Assembly (NCBI RefSeq): GCF_009674605.1
Contig: NZ_WKJO01000001.1
Coordinates: 2,852,001-2,916,000 of the forward strand
Direction: 5' to 3'
Length of the DNA: 64,000 nt
Source of the DNA: Haloferax litoreum
GTDB taxonomy: Archaea; Halobacteriota; Halobacteria; Halobacteriales; Haloferacaceae
In this document: positions 32,966 to 41,832 of the stretch, piece by piece
Position numbering within the stretch: position 1 is the stretch's first letter
Layout: each line of letters begins with the position of its first letter
Notes under the pieces: generated by a model
The model's database searches: none
What the model saw: the letters and a program-made list of their open reading frames with translations, nothing else
Told to the model about the DNA's origin: nothing
Position numbers and translations under genes: made by a program

Positions 32966-34135
32966 TCAGAACAGCGGTTCGAGTCTGTCGTCGCCTGTGT
33001 CGACGAGTTCTTCGAGCGAGGCCGCACTCGACTGCCGCTTGGCGAGCATATCGCGTTGTGTCTCGATGGCGACTGCCTGCAGTTCCTTCACGCGCGGAAC
33101 GTCGTAGACGCCGGACAGGAGCGTGACGGCGGCCACGTAGTTCGATTCGACGGGGTAGTCACCGCCGCGAATCTCCATCGTCCCGGTCTCTTCTTCGAGC
33201 CACGTCCGAGCGCGTTCGATTCCGCGGCGCGAGAGGACGTCCGGCGGGCCGGCGACGACGACGAGTCCACGCTCGGTCCCTGCAATCTCACACGGGAGGG
33301 TGAGACGGCCGAGGGCGGCACGTCGAACGAGACTCGTGATGCGGTTCATCGACTCACCGTCGTCCTCAGTGACGTGCGACCCGTTCGAGAGGCGAGCGAG
33401 GAACCCTTTCTTGGGTCTGTCGAGTTCGGCCGAGGCGTATCCGATGGTCGAGATGCCACCGGACGCGAGCGTGTTGATTATCTCGGACGCGTCGACGACA
33501 GACTCGGCGACGACACTCGACCCATCGGTTTCGCCGGCGCTGAAGAGGATACCCAACCGACGAGCGAGTTCCGTGTTGATGTCGCTGTAGCCCGATTCGA
33601 GCGACTCACCGGTTCGACGCCACGCTTCGTTGTCGAAGAGGATGAGGTTGTCAACTTCGTTGACGAACGTCTGGAGCGACCGGGCGGCGTTCAGGGTGTA
33701 GATGCCGCCTTCGTTCCTCGCCGGGAGGATACCCAGACCGTAGACCGGTTCGGTGTAGATGTGCTTGAGTTCGCGAGCGACGACGGGCGCTCCTCCCGAC
33801 CCGGTTCCGCCGCCGAGGCCGGCGACGACGAGGAAGGCGTCTATCTCGTGGACTGGCAGGTCGTCGACTATCGAGAGGATGTCTCCGACGTCCTCTGCTG
33901 TGACCTCTGCGCCGAGTTCGTTGTCTGCGCCGACGCCGTGGCCTTTCACGCGCGACGTGCCCACGAGGACCTGATGGTCCTTCCGGACGAACTTCAGGCC
34001 CATCAGGTCGGCACGTGCCGTATTGACTGCAATCGCGTCGACGATGTAGCCACTTCGCGTCCGCCGGTCGTAATCGATGAGGGCGTCGACGACTTTTCCA
34101 CCTGCCTGTCCGACCCCGATGAGTGCGAGTTTCAT
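32966..34135 (-). CDS. cetZ: CetZ tubulin/FtsZ-superfamily cytoskeletal protein
   Basis: A 389-residue GTPase of the archaeal CetZ group, which shapes cells and affects motility in Haloferax. The N-terminal GVGQAGGKVVDAL, the tubulin signature GLGGGTGSGG (about residues 105-115) and the catalytic-loop segment near SGYSDINTELARRLG are present, and the C-terminal domain has the family helix and strand pattern. The numbering among the several CetZ paralogues cannot be fixed from this sequence alone. It is transcribed away from btuD's end, with its promoter in the 155 bases between them. Confidence 0.92.
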   Translation of the reverse strand: MKLALIGVGQAGGKVVDALIDYDRRTRSGYIVDAIAVNTARADLMGLKFVRKDHQVLVGTSRVKGHGVGADNELGAEVTAEDVGDILSIVDDLPVHEIDAFLVVAGLGGGTGSGGAPVVARELKHIYTEPVYGLGILPARNEGGIYTLNAARSLQTFVNEVDNLILFDNEAWRRTGESLESGYSDINTELARRLGILFSAGETDGSSVVAESVVDASEIINTLASGGISTIGYASAELDRPKKGFLARLSNGSHVTEDDGESMNRITSLVRRAALGRLTLPCEIAGTERGLVVVAGPPDVLSRRGIERARTWLEEETGTMEIRGGDYPVESNYVAAVTLLSGVYDVPRVKELQAVAIETQRDMLAKRQSSAASLEELVDTGDDRLEPLF

Positions 34136-34204
34136 GTCCGATATCCTCTCAGAAATCGAACTAGTAAACGCACGCTCACGTATTGAATATGTAGTGCGTA
34201 GTGA

Positions 34205-34267
34205 CTGTCAGCGACAGGCTAACCTCTGTCGAGTCTGGCGAGTAGGGCTGTGTGACGAGGACAGAGG
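34205..34267. terminator. Hairpin pair between cetZ start and btuD end
   Basis: Two inverted repeats sit in the short gap: CTGTC and GACAG at 34205-34217, and CCTCTGTC with GACAGAGG at 34223-34267 around a 29-base loop. They lie 24 bases after the btuD stop on the minus strand. They may form the 3' structure of the btuC-btuD transcript or lie in the cetZ upstream region. Confidence 0.35.
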
Positions 34268-34290
34268 GAAAATCGTGGTACAGCGTCGGG

Positions 34291-35643
34291 TCAGTCTCCG
34301 AACGCTTCGCACGCCAACTCGCCGACGACCGAGAGCAACTCGCTCGGTTCGACGACGTGGCCGTGTTCACGGAGGCGTTCGTAGACGGCGCACCCGTCGT
34401 CGCCGGCGTAGTTTCGCTCCGAGAAGGGACGTTCTTCGACGAGGACGAGGTACTCCGCCGCCGCCGCCGCTTCGAGGTTCGGGAGGTTCCCTTCCCCGAC
34501 TTCGACGTCGGCGACGACGGTCACGTCGGCCGCCTCGATACGCGATTCGACGGCGGACCGTGCTGCACCGTCGACGGGTGCGTACGGTGGGACGGTTACG
34601 AGGTCCGCACCGACCCGTCGTGCCGCTTCGGCGTCGGTGTCGCCCTCGTTGAGTGCGCCGGTGGTGAGTGCGTACCCTGCCGCAGAGAGGACGTGAAGGG
34701 CGCGTGCGGCGGTTCCGCCGCCACCGACGACGTGGACGCGCCCCGTCGCATCTGCCGACGAGGAAGAAGATGGGAGGGCCGTGACGTACACAGACCCGGT
34801 GACGGGGTGTCGAGAGACGACTGCTTCGGCGTCGAAAGCGTCTCGAAGGTTCGATTCGGAGAGGACCGTCGTGGGGTCGCCGGCCGAGAGGATTCGCCCG
34901 TCTGCCACGAGTATCAGGGCGTCGCAGTAGTGGGCCGCGAGGTTCAGGTCGTGAATCGCGGCAATCGCCGTCGTTCCGTCGCCGACGAGTTCGTCGACGA
35001 GTTCGAGCGTCCGAACCTGATGGTTGATGTCGAGACTGGCGGTCGGTTCGTCGAGGAGGAGGACCGGCGTCTCCTGTGCCAATGCCCGGGCGATGAGGAC
35101 TCGCTGACGTTCACCGCCGCTAATCTCCGTCACTGGTCGGTCCGCGAGGGACTCGACCGACGTTCGACGCATCGCCGCTTCGACGGCCTCCTCGTCGGCC
35201 TCGGACCACCCGTCGAACCGACCACGATGCGGTGTCCGGCCCATTCGAACGACTTCGCGAACGGGGAAATCGAAGGTGACGCTCGTCGTCTGTGGCACCG
35301 TGGCGACGAGTCTACTCGCCGCTTTCGACGACACCGCGTGGATGTCCTCACCGCCGACGCGAACGGTACCTGAATCGGGGGTGAGTGCCCCGTTGAGCGT
35401 GCGGAGGAGCGTGGTCTTCCCCGCACCGTTCGGGCCGATGAGTCCAACGAAGGTTCCGTCGTCGCCGTCGCCAGATTCGGTCTGGTGGCCCGACGACCGA
35501 AGTTCGCCGACGTCGGCGGAGATACCGTCGAGGATGCGTTGGCCGCCCAGCGAGACGGACACGTCGTCGAGTTCGACCGCCGGGTCTGAAGCGGAGAACG
35601 GGTCGGACGCGTCTGCAGACGAGTCCGGGCGCTGACCGCTCAT
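34291..35643 (-). CDS. btuD: Cobalamin ABC transporter ATPase with extra C-terminal domain
   Basis: ATP-binding subunit of a B12/iron-siderophore type importer, 450 residues. The ATPase covers about residues 22-275: Walker A GPNGAGKTT, signature ISGGERQRV, Walker B VLLLDEPTASLD and switch His. A further 160 residues follow, starting VHVVGGGGTAARALHVLSAA and containing VVADVEVGEGNLPNLEAA, which look like a Rossmann-type nucleotide-binding domain. Many haloarchaeal BtuD proteins share this extension as I recall; its role is unknown. The start overlaps the btuC stop by four bases. Cobalamin is favoured over haem or iron by the btuF-like partner. Confidence 0.85.
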   Translation of the reverse strand: MSGQRPDSSADASDPFSASDPAVELDDVSVSLGGQRILDGISADVGELRSSGHQTESGDGDDGTFVGLIGPNGAGKTTLLRTLNGALTPDSGTVRVGGEDIHAVSSKAASRLVATVPQTTSVTFDFPVREVVRMGRTPHRGRFDGWSEADEEAVEAAMRRTSVESLADRPVTEISGGERQRVLIARALAQETPVLLLDEPTASLDINHQVRTLELVDELVGDGTTAIAAIHDLNLAAHYCDALILVADGRILSAGDPTTVLSESNLRDAFDAEAVVSRHPVTGSVYVTALPSSSSSADATGRVHVVGGGGTAARALHVLSAAGYALTTGALNEGDTDAEAARRVGADLVTVPPYAPVDGAARSAVESRIEAADVTVVADVEVGEGNLPNLEAAAAAEYLVLVEERPFSERNYAGDDGCAVYERLREHGHVVEPSELLSVVGELACEAFGD

Positions 35644-36734
35644 GGCGAGCGCACCTCTCGGGTCCGGAGGAGATAGAGGAAGAACGGCGCACCGAGTGCC
35701 GCGGTGACGACGCCGACGGGGACTTCTGCCGCGCCGGACCGCGCGATAGTGTCGGTCACGACGAGGAACGACGCGCCCGTCAGCGCCGACGCGGGGAGGA
35801 GGATGCGATGGTCGGGGCCGACGACGAGGCGAATCATGTGCGGGACGACGAGGCCGACGAACCCGATGACGCCAGAGACGGCGACTGCCGTCGCGGTGAC
35901 GATACTCGCCGTCGCGAGGAGCAGTTGCTTCGTACGCTCGACTTCGATGCCGAGGGCGTGGGCGTCCTCTTCGCCGAGGAGGAGGACGTTCAGGTCGCGT
36001 GTGTGTGCGAGCAAGACGGCGAACGGGAGCGGAAGCACCAGCGCCACCATCACCACTTCATCCCACGTCGCGCCCGAGAGGTGACCCATGAGCCAGAAGA
36101 CGACCTGTCTGAGACTCTCGCCACTCTGGAGGAGGAGAAACGAGATAACCGCACCGAGGAACGTCTGTACCGCGACACCGGCCAGTAACAGTGTCGCAAC
36201 GGGCGTCCTGCCGCCTTCCGTTGCGAGCATGTAGACGACGAAGGCGGTCACGATGGCAGACCCGAAGGCCGCACCTTGGAGCCCGAAGGGAACCGAAAGT
36301 CCCAGCACGATTGTCGCGACGGCACCGACGGCGGCACCCGACGAGACGCCGATGATAGAGGGGTCGGCCATCGGATTTCGGAAGAATCCCTGCATGACAA
36401 CGCCCGCGGTGGCGAGTGCGAATCCGACGAGTGCGGCGAGGAGAATCCGGGGGAGCCGAACCGAGACGACGATGATTTGTGCAGTCTCCGGGACCGACAG
36501 CGAAACCAGCGAGCCGAGTTCGACACTCGGTGCCGGTACAGCCCCGAGCATCGGGAGAACGACGGCACCGCTGAGCGAGATACCCACCGGGACGGGAATC
36601 GCGTCGAGGAGGATGAGCGCGACTGTCCGCGGAGGAATTGTGACGTGGCCGATACCGGCGCTGACGACCACGACGAGAGCCAACAAGGCAGTCAAACCGA
36701 GTGCCCACGTGGTCGCTCGTGTTCGAACGTTCAT
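35640..36734 (-). CDS. btuC: Cobalamin ABC transporter permease
   Basis: Membrane subunit of the BtuC/FecCD type, 364 residues with about ten hydrophobic helices. Recognisable blocks are RLPRILLAALVGFALATAGVVMQGFFRNP (in part: RLPRILLAALVGFALA), the MGHLSGATWDEV loop, and GVIGFVGLVVPHMIRLVVGPDHR, the loop that contacts the ATPase. ATG 36734 (MNVRTRATTW) is chosen; an in-frame ATG seven codons upstream (36755) is possible. It precedes btuD in an overlapping pair and is divergent from btuF across 60 bases. Confidence 0.9.
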   Translation of the reverse strand: MNVRTRATTWALGLTALLALVVVVSAGIGHVTIPPRTVALILLDAIPVPVGISLSGAVVLPMLGAVPAPSVELGSLVSLSVPETAQIIVVSVRLPRILLAALVGFALATAGVVMQGFFRNPMADPSIIGVSSGAAVGAVATIVLGLSVPFGLQGAAFGSAIVTAFVVYMLATEGGRTPVATLLLAGVAVQTFLGAVISFLLLQSGESLRQVVFWLMGHLSGATWDEVVMVALVLPLPFAVLLAHTRDLNVLLLGEEDAHALGIEVERTKQLLLATASIVTATAVAVSGVIGFVGLVVPHMIRLVVGPDHRILLPASALTGASFLVVTDTIARSGAAEVPVGVVTAALGAPFFLYLLRTREVRSP

Positions 36735-36794
36735 CGAACACAACCGCGCTTTCATTAGGTAAATATTTATTGAACTATCGACGACGCGAATACC
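36735..36794. promoter_or_regulatory. Compact divergent promoter btuC/btuF
   Basis: Only 60 bases separate the start codons of btuC and btuF. The centre is AT-rich (about 36759-36775, AAATATTTATT) and can serve TATA-like boxes on both strands, so the two transcripts must share most of any regulator site. Confidence 0.5.
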
Positions 36795-37901
36795 GTGAAC
36801 CATCGATACACCGCAGCACTTCTCGTACTCGTAACCGTGTTTTCCGGGGTTCCGGCACCGGTTGCGGCCGCAGACCAGACTGCACAGTGTTCGTTCCCGA
36901 TGACGGTCACCGACGCCACGGGTACCGACGTAACCATCTCTGAGGACCCAGAGCGCGTCGTCACGACCAACCCGAGTGCCGCCCAGACGATGTGGGAAAT
37001 CGGCGCGCGAGACCAAGTCGTCGGCGTCTCACAGTATGCCTCGTACCTCGACGGCGCGAGCGAGAAAGCGAACGTCTCGGGGTCGAACGGCCTCAACGTC
37101 GAGGCAGTCATCGGACTCGAACCGGACGTCGTCCTCGTCCCGAACACGACGTACACCGCCGAACCTGACCGCGTCGAACAACTCCGCTCGGCCGGCGTCA
37201 CCGTCGTCGTCTTCGAGAGCGGCGACTCGCTCGACGCCGTCGCGGACAAAGTCGAACGAATCGGTCGTCTCACCGGTAACTGCGAGGCAGGTATCGAACG
37301 TGCCGACGAGATGCGAACGTCCATCGAGAACATGGAGCGCGCACTGGAGGGCGTCGACCACCCTGTCGGTCTCAACGTGTTCTTTGGCTACGCCGCCGGT
37401 GGCGACACGTTCATCTCTGACGTGATGACGTCTGCTGGCCTTCGAAACGGGGCCGCAGAGGCCAATTTCACGGGGTTCGGCCAACTTAACGAGGAACTCG
37501 TCGTCGAAATGAACCCCGAGTACATCATCGTGCCATCGCACGCGCCGATTCCGAGCGGTCCTGGCTTCGAGAGCACGACGGCGATACAGGAAGACAACGT
37601 CGTCGTCGTGGACGCGAACAACCTCCAGCAACCCGCCCCACGCGCCATCGACGCGAGTGAGACCATCATGAAGGCGGTCCACCCCGACGCTTACGAGCGA
37701 TATCAGGAACTGCAGAACCGGTCGGCGACGACCACGACGGCCGATTCGACCACTGCCACTGCGACGACGGCAGACGAACCGGAGACGACCACGGCGACCA
37801 CTGCACCGGAACAGACCACCGAGAGTAGCGCGCCCGGCTTTTCGCCCATTGTCGCCGTCGTCGCACTCGTTCTCACGGCCTTCCTCCGTCGTCGTCGATA
37901 A
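36795..37901 (+). CDS. btuF: Cobalamin-binding ABC transporter protein with PGF-CTERM
   Basis: Extracellular solute-binding protein of the BtuF/FhuD fold, 368 residues. A Sec signal peptide (residues 1-26) precedes the two-lobed domain: [20 protein letters not shown], then [10 protein letters not shown] and the long linking helix. After a Thr-rich, probably glycosylated linker (about 310-345) the end reads [18 protein letters not shown] plus RRRR, a PGF-CTERM sorting signal for archaeosortase ArtA. No lipobox is seen, so anchoring is expected by C-terminal processing and lipid attachment. GTG 36795 is the start. Confidence 0.88.
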   Translation: MNHRYTAALLVLVTVFSGVPAPVAAADQTAQCSFPMTVTDATGTDVTISEDPERVVTTNPSAAQTMWEIGARDQVVGVSQYASYLDGASEKANVSGSNGLNVEAVIGLEPDVVLVPNTTYTAEPDRVEQLRSAGVTVVVFESGDSLDAVADKVERIGRLTGNCEAGIERADEMRTSIENMERALEGVDHPVGLNVFFGYAAGGDTFISDVMTSAGLRNGAAEANFTGFGQLNEELVVEMNPEYIIVPSHAPIPSGPGFESTTAIQEDNVVVVDANNLQQPAPRAIDASETIMKAVHPDAYERYQELQNRSATTTTADSTTATATTADEPETTTATTAPEQTTESSAPGFSPIVAVVALVLTAFLRRRR

Positions 37902-38043
37902 CGGTCGAACTCGACTCCGTCGCCGACGTCTTTTCGCCGATTACGACTCACTCCGGCGTGCATCCCAAAGCGTCCGCCAGAGACCAGTTCCCTCTCCCCG
38001 AGAGACCATAACCGTATTACCGTCGGGTGGCGGAGACACGGGT

Positions 38044-38322
38044 ATGGTCGAGAACGTCATCTATCCCGCCTACCTCGACGCCTCTCTCTCGCGGAGCGAG
38101 GGTCGGCGGGTCGCCGAGTCGGCAGCGGTCGAAGACCCGACCGTCGACGAGATTGCGAAAGCGGTCCAGCAGGTCGGGTACGACGCGGTCATCGAACGAG
38201 GCAAACGCTACCCGCGTGAGTTCGAGACACGTGGCCGTGTCCTCGTGAACAACGCCGACGACGCGACGAAGAACGACATCGTTCAGGCTGTCGCCGCCTA
38301 CGTCGGCATCCTCCGCGACTGA
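38044..38322 (+). CDS. srp19: Signal recognition particle protein SRP19
   Basis: RNA-binding subunit that loads SRP54 onto 7S RNA for co-translational protein targeting. The 92-residue protein has the archaeal length. The opening [19 protein letters not shown] and the end [15 protein letters not shown] contain the basic and aromatic residues used in RNA tetraloop recognition. Start ATG 38044 follows a TATA-like CGTATTACC about 30 bases upstream. The stop overlaps the gar1 start by one base. Confidence 0.93.
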   Translation: MVENVIYPAYLDASLSRSEGRRVAESAAVEDPTVDEIAKAVQQVGYDAVIERGKRYPREFETRGRVLVNNADDATKNDIVQAVAAYVGILRD

Positions 38323-38546
38323 TGCAGCGAATCGGCACCGTCTCTCGGACGGCGCAGGGACTCGCTATCGTCCGCCTCGACGACGACGACACGCCCGACA
38401 TCGGCACGATGGTCCTCGACGAGTCGCTCTCGACGGTCGGCCGAATCGTCGACGTGTTCGGGCCTGTCGACCGTCCGTACGTCGCTATCACTGCAGACGA
38501 CGACAACCCGGCACGACTCGTCGGCAGCAAACTCTACGCTCGCTAA
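38322..38546 (+). CDS. gar1: H/ACA ribonucleoprotein subunit Gar1
   Basis: Beta-barrel protein of the box H/ACA complex that guides pseudouridylation of rRNA, 74 residues. The pattern GTVSRTAQGLAIV, IGTMVLDESLSTVGRIVDVFG and YVAI is diagnostic of the Gar1/Naf1 core. It lacks the eukaryotic Gly/Arg tails, as archaeal forms do. Translation is probably coupled to srp19 through the TGATG overlap. The presenilin-like gene follows 50 bases later. Confidence 0.93.
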   Translation: MQRIGTVSRTAQGLAIVRLDDDDTPDIGTMVLDESLSTVGRIVDVFGPVDRPYVAITADDDNPARLVGSKLYAR

Positions 38547-38595
38547 GCGCGGCGAGAGCGCAACCCCCAAAGCCCTCGGGTCGAAACGGCAGGAT

Positions 38596-39582
38596 ATGCC
38601 ACGCCGCGCCTATCGAGGGGTCGCCCTCGCCGCCCTCATCTTCCTCGTCGTGCAGGTGGGTGCACTCGCACTCGTTCCGACGTTCTTCGAACAGGGCTAT
38701 CAGACGGTCGACGACCCCTCGGACCCGACGAACAGTCTCCTGTACATCGGCGCTATCATCGGGATGACGGCGTTCATGCTCGTCGCGTTCAAGTACGACC
38801 TCGACCAGTTGATTCGCGGCATCATCGTGTTCACGAGTGGGTTGCTGTCGTGGTACGTCTTCACCGCAATCCTCCCCAGTGGCCTCCTCGCAATCGGCCT
38901 CTCGGCAGTCGTCGCCATCGCACTCCTCGTCTACCCCGAGTGGTACGTCATCGACACGGCCGGCGCACTCATGGGTGCGGGGGCCGCCGGGCTGTTCGGT
39001 ATCAGTTTCGGTCTCTTGCCGGCACTCGTCCTCCTCTCGGTGCTCGCCGTCTACGACGCCATCAGCGTCTACAAGACCAAACACATGCTCGACCTCGCGG
39101 AGGGCGTGATGGACCTCCGCATTCCGGTCGTCCTCGTCATCCCGACGACGTGGTCGTACTCGCTTCTCGACGAAGACTTCGCCCGAGACGCCAACGACGT
39201 GGGTGAGAACGCAGTCGAGGGTTCGGGCGAACGTGACGATGTGGAATCCGAGAACCCAGACCGCGACCCCGCCGACCGCGACGCGTTCTTTATCGGCCTC
39301 GGTGACGCCGTGATGCCGACGGTGATGGTCGCCTCGGCGGCGTTCTTCTCGGAGGCACCATCGCTCGGTCTCGCGACGCTTCCGGCGCTCAACCTTCCGG
39401 CGCTCCTCGCGATGGTCGGAACGTTCGTCGGGTTCGCCGGTCTCATGTGGGCCGTGATGAAAGGCCGCGCCCACGCCGGACTCCCACTCTTAAACGGCGG
39501 CGCGATTGGTGGATACATCCTTGGGTCACTCGCCGCGGGCGTCCCCCTAGTCTCTGCACTCGGCCTCGCGCCGTACCTCTAA
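38596..39582 (+). CDS. Presenilin-family intramembrane aspartyl protease
   Basis: A 328-residue membrane protease with about nine hydrophobic helices. The two catalytic aspartates are visible in VYDAISVY (YD motif, about residue 156) and IGLGDAVMP (GLGD motif, about 239), and LPLLNGGAIGGY stands in the place of the PAL motif. An acidic, disordered loop of about 45 residues lies between the catalytic helices, where presenilins carry their own loop. It probably cleaves transmembrane segments such as signal-peptide remnants. It shares an operon-like arrangement with srp19 and gar1, fitting a membrane-targeting theme. Confidence 0.87.
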   Translation: MPRRAYRGVALAALIFLVVQVGALALVPTFFEQGYQTVDDPSDPTNSLLYIGAIIGMTAFMLVAFKYDLDQLIRGIIVFTSGLLSWYVFTAILPSGLLAIGLSAVVAIALLVYPEWYVIDTAGALMGAGAAGLFGISFGLLPALVLLSVLAVYDAISVYKTKHMLDLAEGVMDLRIPVVLVIPTTWSYSLLDEDFARDANDVGENAVEGSGERDDVESENPDRDPADRDAFFIGLGDAVMPTVMVASAAFFSEAPSLGLATLPALNLPALLAMVGTFVGFAGLMWAVMKGRAHAGLPLLNGGAIGGYILGSLAAGVPLVSALGLAPYL

Positions 39583-39595
39583 TCTCTCGTCGCGA

Positions 39596-40078
39596 TTACT
39601 CGTCGCTTTCTGCACCCTCGCGGACGCGGACGGCCATCCCCGTCTCGAAGTCGAGCATCGCGTCTGCGGAGAGTTCCGCGCGGCCAACGCCGAGGAGTTC
39701 TCCGTCGGGCCCGACGACGCACACTTCGTCACCCGAACGGACTGCCAGGTCGACGTCGGTGACGAACTTCGCGAAGGCGTTCTTGCCATCGCGGACGAAT
39801 GGAATCGACTCGTCGCCGACGGTGACGGTGTACGCCGACTCGTCGATACCCGAGCGAAGTCGTCGGCCACCGGCCACGCCGAGTGTGAACCGACCGTCGG
39901 TTCCGTAGGAGGTGACACGTTCGCCCTCGACGTACACCTGCCGGGGGCGGCCACTGCGAGAGCGGGACACGTCGATTGCTTCGTCGGTCGGGAACAACGC
40001 GTCGCCCGCGCCGGCCCCGAACTGGTAGTCTGCGACGACTCTGAGGTCCGCCAAGTCGCCCGCATCGTCTTCGGTCAT
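39596..40078 (-). CDS. PUA-domain RNA-binding protein
   Basis: A 160-residue protein. Residues 1-75 are an N-terminal alpha/beta part (LRVVADYQFGAGAGDALFPT). The second half is a PUA fold: PFVRDGKNAFAKFVTDVDLAV, then GDEVCVVGPDGELLGVGRAELSADAML (in parts), a classic arrangement of PUA strands. PUA domains sit in tRNA/rRNA-modifying enzymes; this one has no catalytic domain and may be a stand-alone partner. It is convergent with the presenilin-like gene with a 13-base gap. Confidence 0.8.
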   Translation of the reverse strand: MTEDDAGDLADLRVVADYQFGAGAGDALFPTDEAIDVSRSRSGRPRQVYVEGERVTSYGTDGRFTLGVAGGRRLRSGIDESAYTVTVGDESIPFVRDGKNAFAKFVTDVDLAVRSGDEVCVVGPDGELLGVGRAELSADAMLDFETGMAVRVREGAESDE

Positions 40079-40197
40079 ACTCCGTCGTTCTCCCTGCCGG
40101 CTAAAGTGGGTCGCGGTCGCGGACGGTAGCGTGGTAACTTACAGCACGGTCGGGGCAGACGAAAAGTCCTAAGTACCGGAACGACCGCCGTCGGAGT

Positions 40198-40365
40198 ATG
40201 TCAGTCGACATTCGACTCGCCGGGGTGGGGACCGTGCTGCTCCTCGCGAGTAGCGTCCTCCTCACGCAGACGGCCCTCGACGGTCGTCTGTCGGCCCTCC
40301 TCGCCGCCACCGCGACACTCGGTGCGCTCGCGACTGTCGTGCGAGCGTCGTCGCCGACGGCGTAA
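40198..40365 (+). CDS. 55-residue membrane protein
   Basis: A short complete frame starting MSVDIRLAGVGTVLLLASSV and ending at TAA 40363-40365. It predicts two hydrophobic helices (about residues 7-24 and 31-48) joined by a polar turn (TQTALDGR), i.e. a small helical hairpin. A weak TATA-like AAAAGTCCTAAG lies about 25-30 bases before the ATG. Codon use is normal for this genome. I know no family, and it is below the size many gene finders report. Confidence 0.5.
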   Translation: MSVDIRLAGVGTVLLLASSVLLTQTALDGRLSALLAATATLGALATVVRASSPTA

Positions 40366-40416
40366 CCGGGACCGAACCCGCTGTTTTACGTATTGGTGCT
40401 TCGACACGTCTGACGT

Positions 40417-41319
40417 ATGGCAGCTATCAGTTCCCTCCAGACGGCCCTGCGGAGCATCGGGAAGAACCCGGTGTTGTTCCTCGGCGGGCTTGCACTCGGT
40501 CTCGTTACCCTTCCACAACTCGCCTCGCAGTTGGCGCAGATTCCTTTCGTGCCGACACTGCTGCAGGTGGTGACGTTCTTCGTCACGCCGTTCGTCGCTG
40601 CCGGAATCTACGGGATGGCCGACGAGGCAGTCGAACACGCCGGGTCGCGGACGACACTGTCGACGTTGACCGACGTGGGTCGAGAGAAGTACGTCCCACT
40701 GTTGTTGGCCAACATCGTCGAACTCGGTATCGTCATCGCGTTCGGTATCGCGTTCGTCATCGTCGCCGCTATCGTCGCCATCAGCCTCGGCGTCGGGTCA
40801 CTCGCCGGCGGCGGTGACCTGGCACTCGGTGGCGGATTCCTCGTCGGTGCCGTTGTGCTCGGACTCCTCTTTCTGGTGTTCGTCGTCGTCAACTTCTTCA
40901 TCCAGTTCTTCCCAGTCGCTGTCGTCGTCGATGACGCCGGCGCAATCGAGTCGTTCGGCAAAAGCTATCGACTCGTCCGTGCGAACGTCGTCCCCGCGCT
41001 CGGATACTCGGTCATCCAACTCGTCGCCGGATTGCTCGTCTCCGCGCCCGTCTCCGGGTTCATCTTCTTCCAGACGTTCCAGAACATCCAGTCCGTCCAG
41101 AACGCCGGCACCGTCGCACCCGGTACTGTCCCCGGTGGGTTGGGCTTCTCGACGGTCGAAATCGCCGCCATCGCGACGATATCGCTGGCGACACAGATGC
41201 TCCTCACGACGTTCCAATACACCTACGCCGTCGCGTTCTTCGAAGCGCACGAATCCGGGCGGTCGGTGACAGACGGACCGGATATCGACGGCGACGCGGT
41301 GATTCCGCAGTTCGAGTGA
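40417..41319 (+). CDS. Multi-pass membrane protein (DUF7847-like)
   Basis: A 300-residue integral membrane protein with about six hydrophobic segments, several Gly-rich and glycerophosphodiester-phosphodiesterase-membrane-domain-like (LGVGSLAGGGDLALGGGF). The repeated GxxxG and the segment VVVDDAGAIESFGKSYRLV, an ESxxxSxxLV motif, are typical of the haloarchaeal family I associate with DUF7847. No catalytic residues are apparent. The protein ends in a hydrophilic tail. Function unknown; membrane organisation is conceivable. Confidence 0.7.
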   Translation: MAAISSLQTALRSIGKNPVLFLGGLALGLVTLPQLASQLAQIPFVPTLLQVVTFFVTPFVAAGIYGMADEAVEHAGSRTTLSTLTDVGREKYVPLLLANIVELGIVIAFGIAFVIVAAIVAISLGVGSLAGGGDLALGGGFLVGAVVLGLLFLVFVVVNFFIQFFPVAVVVDDAGAIESFGKSYRLVRANVVPALGYSVIQLVAGLLVSAPVSGFIFFQTFQNIQSVQNAGTVAPGTVPGGLGFSTVEIAAIATISLATQMLLTTFQYTYAVAFFEAHESGRSVTDGPDIDGDAVIPQFE

Positions 41320-41334
41320 CCGCAGGTCGTCTCG

Positions 41335-41832
41335 TTACAACAGGAACGTCTCTTGACGCTCCGAGAGGTCGATGAAGGCGTCTGCGGCCTCGACGAGTTC
41401 GTCCGCGGTGGACTCTTTGAACGACATCACTTCGACGCGGACGCCCTCGTGTCGCAAGTGTGAACAGAGACGCTCGAAGTCGCCATCGCCCGAACAGATG
41501 ACAATCGTATCCACGTGATTGGCGAGGCTGACGGCGTCGAGGGCCATTCCGAGGTCCCAATCCGCCTTCTTCGACCCGTCGCCGAACGTCTTGATATCTT
41601 TTATCTTCGTCTCAAAACCGATGTCGATGAGTGCATCAAAAAATCGCTCTTCATCCGGCGAATCCGCGCGGATGACGTACGCAATCGCGCGAGTGAGTGC
41701 GCGGTCCGCAGTCGCTTTCTCTAACAGCGACGAGTAGTCGATGTTCCGTGAGTAGAGGCTCTGTGCGGTATGGTATAGGTTCTGTGCGTCGGCCAATATC
41801 GCGACGCGTTGGCCTGGGTGAATCTCTGTCAT
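41335..41832 (-). CDS. NYN-domain (LabA/DUF88-like) putative nuclease
   Basis: A 165-residue PIN/NYN-fold protein. The four acidic positions are visible: D in VAILADAQNLYHT, D in KADWDLGMALDAV (DWDLGMALD), SGDGDFERL and the C-terminal VEVMSF segment. The family includes LabA and eukaryotic LOTUS/NYN nucleases and probably degrades or binds RNA with metal ions. ATG 41832 is chosen because a TATA-like box (minus strand, about 41852-41861) lies about 25 bases upstream. It converges with the DUF7847-like gene. Confidence 0.85.
   Translation of the reverse strand: MTEIHPGQRVAILADAQNLYHTAQSLYSRNIDYSSLLEKATADRALTRAIAYVIRADSPDEERFFDALIDIGFETKIKDIKTFGDGSKKADWDLGMALDAVSLANHVDTIVICSGDGDFERLCSHLRHEGVRVEVMSFKESTADELVEAADAFIDLSERQETFLL

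Noticed and set aside
36735..36794. Possible cobalamin riboswitch before btuC or btuF
   Set aside because: Only 60 bases separate the two start codons, too few for a B12 riboswitch on either strand.
37725..37830. Thr-rich tandem repeat considered as a DNA repeat array
   Set aside because: It is the coding sequence of the Thr-rich linker of BtuF, not an independent repeat element.
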